Assembly: GCA_029883565.1 (NCBI GenBank)
Contig: JAOUJD010000002.1
Location: 1-46,772 of the forward strand
Direction of reading: 5' to 3'
Length of the DNA: 46,772 bases
From: Burkholderiaceae bacterium
GTDB lineage: Bacteria > Pseudomonadota > Gammaproteobacteria > Burkholderiales > Burkholderiaceae_F
Shown here piece after piece: positions 19,301-32,747 of the stretch. The first letter of the stretch is position 1, and each line of letters starts with the position of its first letter. Both the position numbers and the translations under genes were made by a program. Below the pieces are notes generated by a model. The model ran no database searches. It saw only the letters and a list, made by a program, of their open reading frames with translations, and was not told the origin of the DNA.

Positions 19301-19898
19301 GCTCGAAGAGCTGACGAGTTCGCGCGAGCGCAAGGCCTTCCTCGACGCGCAGTCCGCCGACCTGACGGCGGCGATCACCACGCTGCAGGATGCGATCCGC
19401 AAGATCGATCGCGAGACCCGCGAACTGCTGCAGCAGACGTTCGATCAGGTCAACACCCAGTTCGGCCAGCTGTTTCCCAAGCTGTTCGGCGGCGGCGAGG
19501 CGCGCCTGATCATGACCGGCGAGGAAATCCTCGACGCCGGAGTGCAGGTGATGGCGCAGCCGCCCGGCAAGCGCAACAGCACCATCCACCTGCTTTCGGG
19601 TGGGGAGAAGGCGCTGACCGCCACCGCGCTCGTGTTCGCGCTCTTCAAGCTCAATCCCGCGCCGTTCTGCCTGCTCGACGAGGTCGACGCGCCGCTGGAC
19701 GATGCCAACACCGACCGCTTCTGTCGCCTGGTCGAATCGATGACCGGCAACACCCAGTTCCTGTTCATCACGCACAACAAGATCGCGATGGAGATGGCGC
19801 AGCAGCTGATCGGCGTGACGATGCAGGAGCAGGGCGTGTCGCGCGTCGTCGCGGTCGACATCGACAGCGCGGTCCGGCTGACGGCAGAGGCGGCCTAG
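16377..19898 (+). CDS. smc: Chromosome segregation protein SMC (GTG start)
   Basis: [51 protein letters not shown], long coiled coils, hinge, [40 protein letters not shown]. Confidence 0.97.
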   Translation: [1173 protein letters not shown]

Positions 19899-19905
19899 GG
19901 GCCCG

Positions 19906-23027
<3,122 letters not shown>

Positions 23028-23774
23028 GTGTACGCAATCATCGGCGGTAGCGGACTGGCAAAGCTGACGGTGCTCGAGGCACCGCGGCGCCAGGTCATGC
23101 GCACTCCCTACGGCGAGCCCTCGGGAGCGCTGACGTTCGGCCGCCTGGCCGGCGCCGACGTCGTGTTCCTTGCGCGCCACGGGTACGGCCACACGCTGGC
23201 CCCGCACGAGATCAACTACCGCGCGAACATCTGGGCGCTGAAGGAACTGAAGGTCGAGGGCGTGATCTCGGTGGCGACGGTCGGTGGCATCCGCGCGGAC
23301 CTCGGTCCGGGCGTGCTGGTGCTGCCAGACCAGATCATCGACTACTCCCACAGCCGCAAGGCGACCTTCTTCGAGGGCTCCGAGAACCCGGTGATCCACG
23401 TCGACTTCACGCTCCCGTATGCGTCGTCCCTGCGTGCGGCCCTGCTGGCGGCGGCGGCGCGCTGTGGCGAACCCCTGGTGGACGGCGGCGTGTATGGCTG
23501 CACGCAGGGTCCCCGCCTCGAGACCGCGGCCGAGATCGAGCGCATCGCGCGCGACGGGGGGGACATGGTCGGAATGACCGGCATGCCCGAGGCCGTGCTG
23601 GCGCGCGAAGCCGGCCTGGCGTACGCGACGCTGGGCGTCGTCGTCAATCACGCCGCCGGGCGCGGCACCAGCAGGGAGCAGATCCGGCTGGAGGAACTTG
23701 ACCGGGTGATGAGCGAGACGGTCACGCGTGCAGTGCGCATCCTGTTGGCCTTCTTTGGCGGCGCCGACGCATGA
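23028..23774 (+). CDS. S-methyl-5'-thioinosine / methylthioadenosine phosphorylase family (GTG start)
   Basis: [78 protein letters not shown]. Confidence 0.9.
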   Translation: MYAIIGGSGLAKLTVLEAPRRQVMRTPYGEPSGALTFGRLAGADVVFLARHGYGHTLAPHEINYRANIWALKELKVEGVISVATVGGIRADLGPGVLVLPDQIIDYSHSRKATFFEGSENPVIHVDFTLPYASSLRAALLAAAARCGEPLVDGGVYGCTQGPRLETAAEIERIARDGGDMVGMTGMPEAVLAREAGLAYATLGVVVNHAAGRGTSREQIRLEELDRVMSETVTRAVRILLAFFGGADA

Positions 23775-24316
23775 TCCGCGACATCCTGCGCATGGGGGAC
23801 CCCCGCCTGCTGCGCATATCGGAGCCAGTGCGCGACTTTGGCGCCCCGGAATTGCGCACACTCGTGGACGACATGTTCGAAACGATGCACGCGGCGAGCG
23901 GAGCCGGGCTGGCGGCGCCCCAGATCGGCGTGCCGCTGCGCGTGGTGATCTTCGGCTACGCGGATTCGTCCGCGCGCAATCCGCGCTATCCGGAGGCCGA
24001 CCCGGTGCCCCAGACCATCCTGATCAACCCGGTGCTCGAGCCGCTGACGGACACGATCGAAGAGGGGTGGGAGGGCTGCCTGTCGGTGCCGGGGCTGCGC
24101 GGGGTGGTGCCGCGGGTCGCTAACCTGCGTTATTCCGGCTACGACCTTGCTGGCCGGCGCATCGAAAGGGTCGCCGAGGGCTTTCACGCGCGCGTCGTGC
24201 AGCACGAGTGCGACCACCTCGACGGCATCCTCTATCCGATGCGCATGCGGGACTTCTCCCGCTTCGGCTACACCGAAGTCCTGTTTCCCGAATTCGCAGG
24301 GCTGGCCGAGGACTGA
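23771..24316 (+). CDS. def: Peptide deformylase
   Basis: [34 protein letters not shown] motifs. Confidence 0.96.
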   Translation: MIRDILRMGDPRLLRISEPVRDFGAPELRTLVDDMFETMHAASGAGLAAPQIGVPLRVVIFGYADSSARNPRYPEADPVPQTILINPVLEPLTDTIEEGWEGCLSVPGLRGVVPRVANLRYSGYDLAGRRIERVAEGFHARVVQHECDHLDGILYPMRMRDFSRFGYTEVLFPEFAGLAED

Positions 24317-24343
24317 ACTGCGGACCGGACCGCGGCCGCCGCC

Positions 24344-26899
24344 TCAGGGCGCGATCGCTTCCAGCAGGTCGCCTTCGATTTCAAGTTGCGTCCTGGCGTC
24401 GGACAGTTCCGCGCCGGAGATCAGGAACACGTCTTCCGCGCGTTCGCCCAGCGTCAGCACCTTGGCCGTGTGGACGTTCAGGCCATGCCTGGCAAGCACG
24501 CGCGCAATCGAGTAGAGCAGGCCGATGCGATCGGTCGCGGTGACACTCAGGAGGTAGTGCGACCCGCGTTCATCCGGCTGCAGGTGCACGCCGGGGGCCA
24601 CGGGGAAGTGGCGCGACTGTCGCGACATCCGGCCTTTGACCGGGACCGGCAGTTCGTGCTGCTTGCCGATCCACTCGGCCAGTTCGTGTTCGACCTGGCT
24701 CAGCAGTTCCCGGTAGTGGTGCGCGCGTCCGTTGTCCGTGACGAGGAACGTGTCGAGCGCGTAGCCATGCCGCGTGGTGTGGATACGGGCATCCAGGATG
24801 CTGAGGTTGCGGTTGTCGAAATAGCCGCAGACGCGCGCGAACAGGTCCTTCTGGTCCTTCACGTAGATCAGCACCTCGGCGCCTTCGCCGATCCTGGCCA
24901 GGCGGGCACGCACCACCGGCTTTTCGGTGCTTACGCGGTTGAACAGGGAGCGGGTGTGCCAGGCGACGTCCTGGGCGCTGTGTCGCAGGAAGTACACGAC
25001 GTCGAGCTGCTCCCACAGTTCCTTGCGCGCATCGTCCGACAGGCCGTACAGGCGCAGGATGTTCAGCGCCTCCTGCTTGCGCCCCTCCAGCACCGCCGAC
25101 GGGGACACCGTTCCGCCGCCTAGCAGGCGACGCGTTGAGCGGAACAGATCCTCGAGCAGCTTTCCCTTCCACGCGTTCCAGACCTTGGGGCTGGTGCCGC
25201 GGATGTCAGCGACCGTCAGCAGGTACAGCGCAATCAGGCGCCGCTCCGACCTGACGAGTTCGGCGAAGCGGTGGATGACCTTCTCGTCCGCGAGGTCCTG
25301 TTTCTGCGCCACCGTGGACATCGACAGGTGATTCTCGACGAGGAACCCGACGAAATCGGCGTCGTCACGCTCCAGCCCGTGCTCCCGGCAGAAGCGGCGT
25401 GCGTCGCGCGCGCCCAGGACGCTGTGGTCGCCGCCCCGGCCCTTGGCGATGTCGTGGAACAGGGCGGCGATGTACAGCAGCCAGGGTTTGTCGAAATCGG
25501 AGATCAGCTGGCTGCACAGCGGGTACTCGTGCGCGTGTTCCGCCAGCGAGAAGCGCCTCAGGTTGCGCAGCACCTGCAGGATGTGCTGGTCGACCGTGTA
25601 GACGTGGAACAGGTCGTGCTGCATCTGGCCGACGATGCGCCGGAACACCGGCAGGTAGCGCCCCAGCACGGACAGCTGGTTCATGCGCCTCAGTTCATGG
25701 AGCACGCCCTTGGGTTGCTGCAGCAGTTCCAGGAACGTGGCCCGGTTGCGCGGGTCCCGCCGGTAGGCGCCGTTGATCCTGACCCGCGCGTGCCACAGCG
25801 CCCGCATCAGGCGCGGGGACATTCCCTTGAGCTCGATGTGCTTCGCCTTCAGAAGGAAGGCCCGCAGGATCGCGTTCGGGTCGCGCTCGAGCGCTGCCTC
25901 GTCCTCGATGTCCAGCAACTCGCCGCGGGCGACGAACGTCGCGTCGATGGCGACGCTGTCTTCGGCGCTGCCGGAGAACAGGCGCTGTTCGATGTTGAGC
26001 AGCACCGCGGTGTTCATCTGCGTGATGACCTTGGCAGCGCGGTAGTAGTGCTGCATCAGCAGTTCGCTCGCGCGTTTGGCCGCCGTCGCCTCGAAGCCCG
26101 CCTGCTGCGCGACCGCGTTCTGCACGTCGAACACGAGGCGGTCCTCGCGGCGCCCGCTGACCAGATGCAGACGGGCGCGGATCTCCTTCACCCGCCGTTC
26201 GGAGAGCCGGATGATGCTTGCTTCGGCGGCGGTCAGCAGGCCGCGCCGGGCGAGCTCGGTCCAGCGGGTTCCGTAGCCGGCGGCGCGCGCGATCCAGAGC
26301 ACGACGTGCAGGTCGCGCAGTCCGCCGGGGCTTTCCTTGACGTTGGGTTCCAGGCTGTATGGCGTCTCGTTGTACTTGACGTGCCGCTGCTGCTGCTCGA
26401 GCAGCTTGGCCTGGAAGTAGGCCTCGCGGTCCACGACGTCCACCACGGCGCGCGAAAACGCCTCGAACTGCCGGCGCGAACCCGCCACCAGGCGCGCTTC
26501 CAGCATCGAAGTCAGCACGGTGACATCGCGCGCTGCTTCCTCGCGACATTCCTCGATCGTGCGCACGCTGTGCCCCAGGGCCAGCCCGAGGTCCCACAGC
26601 AGCCCGACGAGGCGCTCGATCGTTCCCCGGTCCGCTTCGTCGGGTGCCTGCTTCAGCAGGATCAGAACGTCCACATCGGAGTGGGGGAAGAGTTCGCCGC
26701 GCCCGTAGCCGCCGACGGCTAGCAGCGAGGCCCGGCGCGTGATGCCGCTTGCTTCGGCGACTTCGCGCAGCAGGTGGTCGACCGAGCGCGCCAGCCCGTG
26801 GATCAGGCCATCCACCGATCCGCCCGCATTGAAGCGGGCGACCAGCGTTTCGCGTTCATGCCGCAGCCGGTCGCGCAGCTTGAACGCACCATCGTTCAT
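24344..26899 (-). CDS. glnD: [Protein-PII] uridylyltransferase / uridylyl-removing enzyme
   Basis: VGGYGRGELFPHSDVDVLILL, HD domain LFHDIAKGRGGDHSVLGARDA, two C-terminal ACT domains. Confidence 0.97.
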   Translation of the reverse strand: MNDGAFKLRDRLRHERETLVARFNAGGSVDGLIHGLARSVDHLLREVAEASGITRRASLLAVGGYGRGELFPHSDVDVLILLKQAPDEADRGTIERLVGLLWDLGLALGHSVRTIEECREEAARDVTVLTSMLEARLVAGSRRQFEAFSRAVVDVVDREAYFQAKLLEQQQRHVKYNETPYSLEPNVKESPGGLRDLHVVLWIARAAGYGTRWTELARRGLLTAAEASIIRLSERRVKEIRARLHLVSGRREDRLVFDVQNAVAQQAGFEATAAKRASELLMQHYYRAAKVITQMNTAVLLNIEQRLFSGSAEDSVAIDATFVARGELLDIEDEAALERDPNAILRAFLLKAKHIELKGMSPRLMRALWHARVRINGAYRRDPRNRATFLELLQQPKGVLHELRRMNQLSVLGRYLPVFRRIVGQMQHDLFHVYTVDQHILQVLRNLRRFSLAEHAHEYPLCSQLISDFDKPWLLYIAALFHDIAKGRGGDHSVLGARDARRFCREHGLERDDADFVGFLVENHLSMSTVAQKQDLADEKVIHRFAELVRSERRLIALYLLTVADIRGTSPKVWNAWKGKLLEDLFRSTRRLLGGGTVSPSAVLEGRKQEALNILRLYGLSDDARKELWEQLDVVYFLRHSAQDVAWHTRSLFNRVSTEKPVVRARLARIGEGAEVLIYVKDQKDLFARVCGYFDNRNLSILDARIHTTRHGYALDTFLVTDNGRAHHYRELLSQVEHELAEWIGKQHELPVPVKGRMSRQSRHFPVAPGVHLQPDERGSHYLLSVTATDRIGLLYSIARVLARHGLNVHTAKVLTLGERAEDVFLISGAELSDARTQLEIEGDLLEAIAP

Positions 26900-26903
26900 C
26901 GCA

Positions 26904-27746
26904 TCAGGCCGGTGTCGGCGCGGCAGCGCTCGTTTCGGTGGTTCCGCGCCCCGCGATGGCAGGCGGCGGCGGAGAGCCGGCCGAAACTGTCAGCACTTCG
27001 TGACCGGTCGGGGTGACGAGAACCGTGTGCTCCCACTGCGCCGACAGGCTGTGGTCCTTGGTGACGATGGTCCAGCCGTCCGCCAGTTCCTTGATGTCGC
27101 GGCGACCTGCGTTGATCATCGGCTCGACCGTGAAGATCATGCCCGCGACCAGTTTCTCCAGGGTGCCGGGCTTGCCGTAGTGCAGGATCTGCGGCTCCTC
27201 GTGGAACTTGCGGCCGATGCCGTGCCCGCAGAACTCGCGGACGACGCTGTAGCCGTGCTTCTCGGCGTGGGTCTGGATCGCGTGGCCGATGTCCCCGATC
27301 GTGGCGCCCGGTCGCACCTGGCGGATCCCGAGCCACATGCAGTCGTAGGTGACCTCCGACAGCCGGCGCGCGGCGATCGAGGCGTCGCCGACGAAATACA
27401 TCCGGCTGGTGTCGCCGTGGTAGCCGTTCTTGATGACGGTGACGTCGATGTTCAGCGCGTCGCCGTTCTTCAGCACCCGGTCGCCAGGAATGCCATGGCA
27501 GACTTGGTGGTTGATCGACGTGCAGATCGACTTGGGGAACGGGCGGTAGCCCGGCGGCGCATAGTTCAGCGGGGCCGGAACGGTTCCCTGCTCGTTGACC
27601 ATGTAGTCGTGGCACAGGCGGTCCAGCTCGCCCGTGGCGACTCCGGCGCGCACGTGGGGAGTGATGAAGTCGAGCACTTCCGCCGCCAGCCGGCCGGCCA
27701 GGCGCATGCCCTCGATGTCCTCGGGAGTTTTGATGACGATGGGCAT
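26904..27746 (-). CDS. map: Methionine aminopeptidase, type I
   Basis: MPIVIKTPEDIEGMRLAGRLAAEVLD, STSINHQVCHGIPGDRVLKNGDALNIDVTVIKNGYHGDTSRM, FTVEPMINAG. Confidence 0.97.
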   Translation of the reverse strand: MPIVIKTPEDIEGMRLAGRLAAEVLDFITPHVRAGVATGELDRLCHDYMVNEQGTVPAPLNYAPPGYRPFPKSICTSINHQVCHGIPGDRVLKNGDALNIDVTVIKNGYHGDTSRMYFVGDASIAARRLSEVTYDCMWLGIRQVRPGATIGDIGHAIQTHAEKHGYSVVREFCGHGIGRKFHEEPQILHYGKPGTLEKLVAGMIFTVEPMINAGRRDIKELADGWTIVTKDHSLSAQWEHTVLVTPTGHEVLTVSAGSPPPPAIAGRGTTETSAAAPTPA

Positions 27747-27767
27747 GATCGGGGCTGGACCTCGCAC

Positions 27768-27796
27768 TTGAGCGGCGGAGCGGAAGGGGCTATGAT
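27768..27796 (+). promoter_or_regulatory. Sigma-70-like promoter for rpsB (TTGAGC-N17-TATGAT) with a roughly 235-nt leader
   Basis: -35 TTGAGC 27768-27773, 17-nt spacer, -10 TATGAT 27791-27796; rpsB starts at 28039. Confidence 0.65.
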
Positions 27797-28038
27797 ATCG
27801 GGCTGTCTCGCGGCTTGAAAATCAAGCACTTGGCCGGGAAACCGGACCGGGTGCGGATCGGGCGCGCCGGCGGGCTGGTTCCGCATCCCCGGATCGGTAC
27901 CTTCCCGCCGTCAGGCGAGGCAGAAATCGCGCGCAGCGCCACCAAGGTGCGGCAGTCGGATGGACCATCCCGGCACGGGACGAACCAGCGGCTTTCGCCT
28001 CGGCGCTTGCGCAGGACCCAACCTTGGAGAGGAAAGTC

Positions 28039-28791
28039 ATGTCCGTGACCATGCGTCAGATGCTGGAGGCCGGTGTTCATTTCGGCCACCAGACCCGTTT
28101 CTGGAACCCGAAGATGGCGCCGTTCATCTTCGGTCATCGCAACAAGATCCACATCATCAACCTGGAACGCACGCTGGACCAGTTCCAGGCGGCGACGAAG
28201 TTCGTGCGCCAGCTGACTTCCAACCGCGGCACGATGCTGTTCGTCGGCACCAAGCGCCAGGCGCGCGAGACGATCGTCGAGGAAGCGAAGCGCTGCGGCA
28301 TGCCGTACGTCGACCAGCGCTGGCTCGGCGGCATGCTGACCAACTTCAAGACGGTCAAGGTCTCGATCAAGCGCCTGAAGGAAATGGAGCAGATCCTGGC
28401 CGACAACGGCACCGAGCGCATGACGAAGAAGGAAGCGCTCGACTTCCATCGCGAAGTGGAGAAGCTCAACAAGTCGATCGGTGGCATCAAGGACATGAAC
28501 GCGCTTCCTGACGCGCTGTTCGTGATCGACGTCGGCTACCACAAGATCGCGATCCAGGAAGCCGCCAAGCTCGGCATCCCCGTGGTCGCAGTCGTCGACA
28601 CCAACCACTCTCCCGAGAACATCGCCTACGTCATTCCGGGCAACGACGACTCCAGCCGTGCCGTCAGGCTGTACGCCCGCGGCATCGCGGATGCCGTGCT
28701 CGAAGGAAAGGCCGCGGCGCTCGCGGGCGTGGTCCAGGCTGTCACCGGCGGCGACGAGGAATTCGTCGAGGTCAGCGAAGGCCAGGAGTAA
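28039..28791 (+). CDS. rpsB: 30S ribosomal protein S2
   Basis: [46 protein letters not shown]. Confidence 0.99.
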   Translation: MSVTMRQMLEAGVHFGHQTRFWNPKMAPFIFGHRNKIHIINLERTLDQFQAATKFVRQLTSNRGTMLFVGTKRQARETIVEEAKRCGMPYVDQRWLGGMLTNFKTVKVSIKRLKEMEQILADNGTERMTKKEALDFHREVEKLNKSIGGIKDMNALPDALFVIDVGYHKIAIQEAAKLGIPVVAVVDTNHSPENIAYVIPGNDDSSRAVRLYARGIADAVLEGKAAALAGVVQAVTGGDEEFVEVSEGQE

Positions 28792-28814
28792 CGCCCCGGT
28801 CGATGCGTCGCACT

Positions 28815-28844
28815 GCAAGGAAGGGGCGCAAGCCCCTTTTTTGC
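28815..28844 (+). terminator. Hairpin with U tract between rpsB and tsf (attenuator/terminator-like)
   Basis: GCAAGGAAGGGGC-GCAA-GCCCCTTTTTTGC: continuous 13-bp stem (including two G-U pairs), GNRA tetraloop, six Ts. Confidence 0.75.
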
Positions 28845-28891
28845 GAAGCGCGATCGAAGGGTAGAGATCAACGGAACAGCAGGAGCAGTCA

Positions 28892-29782
28892 ATGGCGGAA
28901 ATCACCGCTTCGATGGTGAAGGAACTGCGCGACAAGACAGACGCGCCGATGATGGAATGCAAGAAGGCGCTGGCCGAGGCCGGCGGCGACATGGCGAAGG
29001 CCGAGGAGATCCTGCGCGTCAAGCTCGGGAACAAGGCGACGAAGGCGGCGTCGCGGATCGCGGCGGAGGGCGTGGTGGCGATCAGCATAGGCGCCGCCGG
29101 CACGACCGGCGCGATCGTCGAGGTCAACTCCGAGACCGACTTCGTCGCGAAGAACGACGATTTCATCCGGTTCGCCAAAGACCTGGCCGAACTGGTGATC
29201 GGGAAGAGCCCGGCCGACGTGGCGGCGCTGGCCGCGCTGCCGATGGGCGACGGGACCGTCGAGAGCACCCGCACGGCGCTGATCGGCCGCATCGGCGAGA
29301 ACATCGCCCTGCGCCGGTTCGCGCGGCTGCAGGCAAAGGGCACGCTGGCCAGCTATGTCCACGGCGGCAGCAAGATCGGCGTGCTGGTCGACATCACCGG
29401 CGGCACCCCCGAACTGGGTCGCGACGTCGCGATGCACATCGCCGCCTCGAAGCCGAAGGCGCTCGATGCCTCCGGCGTGCCTGCGGACCTGCTCGACACC
29501 GAGCGGCGCATCGCCGTCGAGAAGGCGCGCGAGGCGGGCAAGCCCGAGGCGATGCTCGACAAGATCGCCGAGGGCACCGTGCAGAAGTACCTGAAGGAAG
29601 TGACGCTGCTCGGGCAGGTGTTCGTCAAGGCCGAGGACGGCAAGCAGACGATCGAGCAGCTGCTCAAGGCCAGGGGCGCGAGCGTCAACGCATTCGTCCT
29701 GTACGTCGTGGGCGAGGGCATCGAGAAGAAGCAGAGCGATTTCGCCGCGGAAGTGGCCGCAGCCGCCGCCACCCGCGCCTGA
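28892..29782 (+). CDS. tsf: Elongation factor Ts
   Basis: [42 protein letters not shown]. Confidence 0.99.
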   Translation: MAEITASMVKELRDKTDAPMMECKKALAEAGGDMAKAEEILRVKLGNKATKAASRIAAEGVVAISIGAAGTTGAIVEVNSETDFVAKNDDFIRFAKDLAELVIGKSPADVAALAALPMGDGTVESTRTALIGRIGENIALRRFARLQAKGTLASYVHGGSKIGVLVDITGGTPELGRDVAMHIAASKPKALDASGVPADLLDTERRIAVEKAREAGKPEAMLDKIAEGTVQKYLKEVTLLGQVFVKAEDGKQTIEQLLKARGASVNAFVLYVVGEGIEKKQSDFAAEVAAAAATRA

Positions 29783-29811
29783 GGACACCGGCCGCCAGCC
29801 GAGGAGAGCGG

Positions 29812-30537
29812 ATGAGTGCAGCGAGCGGTGCCGCGTATCGACGGATCCTGCTGAAGCTGTCGGGCGAGTCGCTGATGGGCGATGACGCCTTCGGCATCAA
29901 CCGCGCCACGGTCGAGTCGATGGTGGCCGACATCGGCGACGTGGTGGGGCTCGGGGTCGAAGTCGCCATCGTGATCGGCGGCGGGAACATCTTCCGGGGG
30001 GTCGCGCTGGGGGCGGCGGGCATGGACCGCGCGACCGCGGACTACATGGGCATGATGGCCACGATCATGAACGCCATGGCGCTGCAGGACGCGATGCGGC
30101 GGGCGGGCGTCGAGGCGCGCGTCCAGTCCGCGCTCAACATCGAGCAGGTGGTCGAGCCGTACATACGACCCAAGGCGCTGCGTTACCTGGAAGAGGGGCG
30201 GGTCGTGATCTTCGCTGCCGGCACGGGAAATCCCTTCTTCACCACCGACACCGCTGCCGCGCTGCGGGGCTCCGAAATGGGAGTCGAGATCGTGCTGAAG
30301 GCAACCAAGGTCGACGGTGTGTATTCGGCCGACCCGCGCAAGGACCCCAAGGCGACCCGCTACTCCACGATCACCTTCGACGAGGCGCTCGCGCGCAACC
30401 TGCAGATCATGGATGCGACCGCGTTCGCCCTGTGCCGTGATCAGCGGCTGCCGATCAAGGTGTTCAACATCACGAAGCCGGGCGCGTTGAAGCGCGCGGT
30501 GATGGGCGAGGACGAAGGCACACTCGTCCACGTATAG
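29812..30537 (+). CDS. pyrH: UMP kinase
   Basis: [44 protein letters not shown]. Confidence 0.98.
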   Translation: MSAASGAAYRRILLKLSGESLMGDDAFGINRATVESMVADIGDVVGLGVEVAIVIGGGNIFRGVALGAAGMDRATADYMGMMATIMNAMALQDAMRRAGVEARVQSALNIEQVVEPYIRPKALRYLEEGRVVIFAAGTGNPFFTTDTAAALRGSEMGVEIVLKATKVDGVYSADPRKDPKATRYSTITFDEALARNLQIMDATAFALCRDQRLPIKVFNITKPGALKRAVMGEDEGTLVHV

Positions 30538-30560
30538 GTCTCGCCATCGAGGAGACGGAA

Positions 30561-31121
30561 ATGAGCATCGCAGAAATCCAGAAATCGACCGAGCAGAAGA
30601 TGCAGAAATCGCTCGAGGCGTTGAAGCACGACTACGCCAAGGTGCGTACGGGCCGCGCGCACACCGGGCTGCTCGACCACATCCAGGTGGACTACTACGG
30701 CACCATGGTGCCGCTGTCACAGGTCGCGCAGGTCGGGCTCGGCGACGCCCGCACGATCACGGTGCAGCCGTGGGAGAAGAAGATGGTTCCGGTGGTCGAG
30801 AAGGCGATCCGCGACTCCGACCTCGGACTGAACCCGGCGACGAGCGGGGATGTCGTGCGCGTGCCGATGCCGCCGCTGACGGAGCAGCGCCGCAAGGAAC
30901 TGGTGAAGGTGGTGCGCCACGAGGGCGAGAACGCCAAGGTCGCCGTGCGCAACCTGCGGCGCGACGCCAACCACCATGTCAAGGAACTGCTCAAGGCCAA
31001 GCAGGTCTCCGAGGACGAGGACCGGCGCGCGGAGGAGACGATCCAGAAGCTGACCGATCGCTACGTGGGCGAGATCGACAAGCTGATCGCCGAGAAGGAA
31101 AAGGAAGTGATGACGGTCTAG
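30561..31121 (+). CDS. frr: Ribosome recycling factor
   Basis: [47 protein letters not shown]. Confidence 0.99.
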   Translation: MSIAEIQKSTEQKMQKSLEALKHDYAKVRTGRAHTGLLDHIQVDYYGTMVPLSQVAQVGLGDARTITVQPWEKKMVPVVEKAIRDSDLGLNPATSGDVVRVPMPPLTEQRRKELVKVVRHEGENAKVAVRNLRRDANHHVKELLKAKQVSEDEDRRAEETIQKLTDRYVGEIDKLIAEKEKEVMTV

Positions 31122-31142
31122 AGCCGCCGGCCCGACACTGTC

Positions 31143-31916
31143 ATGCCTCGCAACACTTCTTCCGTGGATAGCGCGCAGGGGCCGCGTGTGCCGCGCCACG
31201 TCGCCATCATCATGGACGGCAACGGACGCTGGGCCCAGGCGCAGGGGCGACCGCGGGTCTTCGGGCACACGCGGGGCGTCGACGCCGTGCGTGCCACCCT
31301 GCAGGCGTGCGGGGAACGCGGCATTGAATACCTCACGCTGTTCGCCTTCTCGTCGGAGAACTGGCGTCGTCCCGCCGACGAAGTGTCGACCCTGATGAAG
31401 CTCTTCATGACGGCCCTGCGGCGCGAGGTCGACAAGCTGGTCGAGCTGGGCATCCGCATGCGCGTCGTCGGCGACCTGTCGGCGTTCGATCCTGAACTGC
31501 GCCGCGTGATCCTCGAGTCCGAACAGCGAACCGCGGCCAACCGCCGGCTGAACCTGACGATCTGTGCGAACTACGGCGGGCGCTGGGACATCGCGCAGGC
31601 GGCCAGCCGCGCGGCGAGCGCGCGCCGCCACGGCGAGGCGGTCGCGGTTTCCGAGGACGAGATCGCGCGCAACCTTGCGCTGTCGTTCGCGCCGGACCCG
31701 GACCTCCTGATCCGCACCGGCGGAGAGCGCCGCATCAGCAACTTCCTGCTCTGGCAGCTGGCCTACGCGGAACTGCACTTCAGCGACGTGCTGTGGCCGG
31801 CATTCGACGCCGCCGAGCTCGACCGCGCGCTCGCCTGGTATGCCACACGGCAGAGGCGCTTCGGCATGACGGGCGAGCAGATCGGCGGAGCGACGGCCGT
31901 CGCGAACGTGGTCTGA
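31143..31916 (+). CDS. uppS: Isoprenyl transferase / undecaprenyl diphosphate synthase
   Basis: [74 protein letters not shown]. Confidence 0.97.
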   Translation: MPRNTSSVDSAQGPRVPRHVAIIMDGNGRWAQAQGRPRVFGHTRGVDAVRATLQACGERGIEYLTLFAFSSENWRRPADEVSTLMKLFMTALRREVDKLVELGIRMRVVGDLSAFDPELRRVILESEQRTAANRRLNLTICANYGGRWDIAQAASRAASARRHGEAVAVSEDEIARNLALSFAPDPDLLIRTGGERRISNFLLWQLAYAELHFSDVLWPAFDAAELDRALAWYATRQRRFGMTGEQIGGATAVANVV

Positions 31917-31919
31917 CGC

Positions 31920-32747
31920 GTGCTGAAGCAACGCGTCGCTACCGCCGTCGTCATGCTCGCCGTCCTGGTCGGCGCGCTGGCCTGGTCGACTGTCGCGTTC
32001 GAACTGCTGGCGACGGCGATCGTCGCCGCGGCGCTGGGTGAGTGGCTGCACCTCGTCGGCTGGCCCCGCGCTGGCGCGTTCGGAGCGGCCATTCTGCTCG
32101 GCGCCCTCCTGCTCACGGTGGCGCTCGCCGCGCCGGCCGCCATTGAACGCGCACTGCTTCCGCTGTCGCTCGTCAGCTCGCTCGTATGGGCGGGGTTGAC
32201 GATCCTGCTGCTGCGGCCGGATGCGTTGTCCCGACGGATTCCGCGCGGCGCGTCCACCGGCCTGGCCGTCCTGCTGACCGTGGCGGCATGGGTCGCGCTG
32301 GTGCACTTCCTGCTCGAAGGCGTGGCAGTGCTGCTGTCGGTGCTCGTGATCGTCTGGCTGGCGGATACGGCCGCGTATTTCTCGGGGCGCGCCTTCGGCA
32401 AGACCAAGCTCGCACCCCACATCAGCCCCGGCAAGACGTGGGCGGGAGTGGTGGGCGCGGTGGCTGCCGTCATCGTCGCTGCCCTGATTGCCCAACGCGT
32501 GGCTCCGCAGACCGAACTGCTGTCCAACCTCCTGCTTGGGGGACTAGGCGCGGCCGGAGCGCTCCTGCTGGGCTGCCTGGTGCTCCTGTCCGTCGTCGGT
32601 GACCTGTTCGAGAGCCTGCTGAAGCGGCAGGCCGGAGTGAAGGACAGCAGCCACCTCCTGCCCGGCCACGGTGGGGTCTACGACCGCGTCGATGCGCTGC
32701 TTCCGACCCTGCCGCTGGCGGCGCTGCTCGAATGGGCGGCCCGGTGA
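31920..32747 (+). CDS. cdsA: Phosphatidate cytidylyltransferase (GTG start)
   Basis: Multiple TM segments; [65 protein letters not shown]. Confidence 0.97.
   Translation: MLKQRVATAVVMLAVLVGALAWSTVAFELLATAIVAAALGEWLHLVGWPRAGAFGAAILLGALLLTVALAAPAAIERALLPLSLVSSLVWAGLTILLLRPDALSRRIPRGASTGLAVLLTVAAWVALVHFLLEGVAVLLSVLVIVWLADTAAYFSGRAFGKTKLAPHISPGKTWAGVVGAVAAVIVAALIAQRVAPQTELLSNLLLGGLGAAGALLLGCLVLLSVVGDLFESLLKRQAGVKDSSHLLPGHGGVYDRVDALLPTLPLAALLEWAAR

Noticed and set aside
28957-29811. Long N-terminal extension of the pyrH ORF
   Set aside because: Out-of-frame reading through tsf; pyrH starts at ATG 29812, preceded by a GAGGAGAG Shine-Dalgarno.
30717-32495. 592-aa minus-strand ORF
   Set aside because: Antisense to frr, uppS and cdsA; low-complexity frame shadow.
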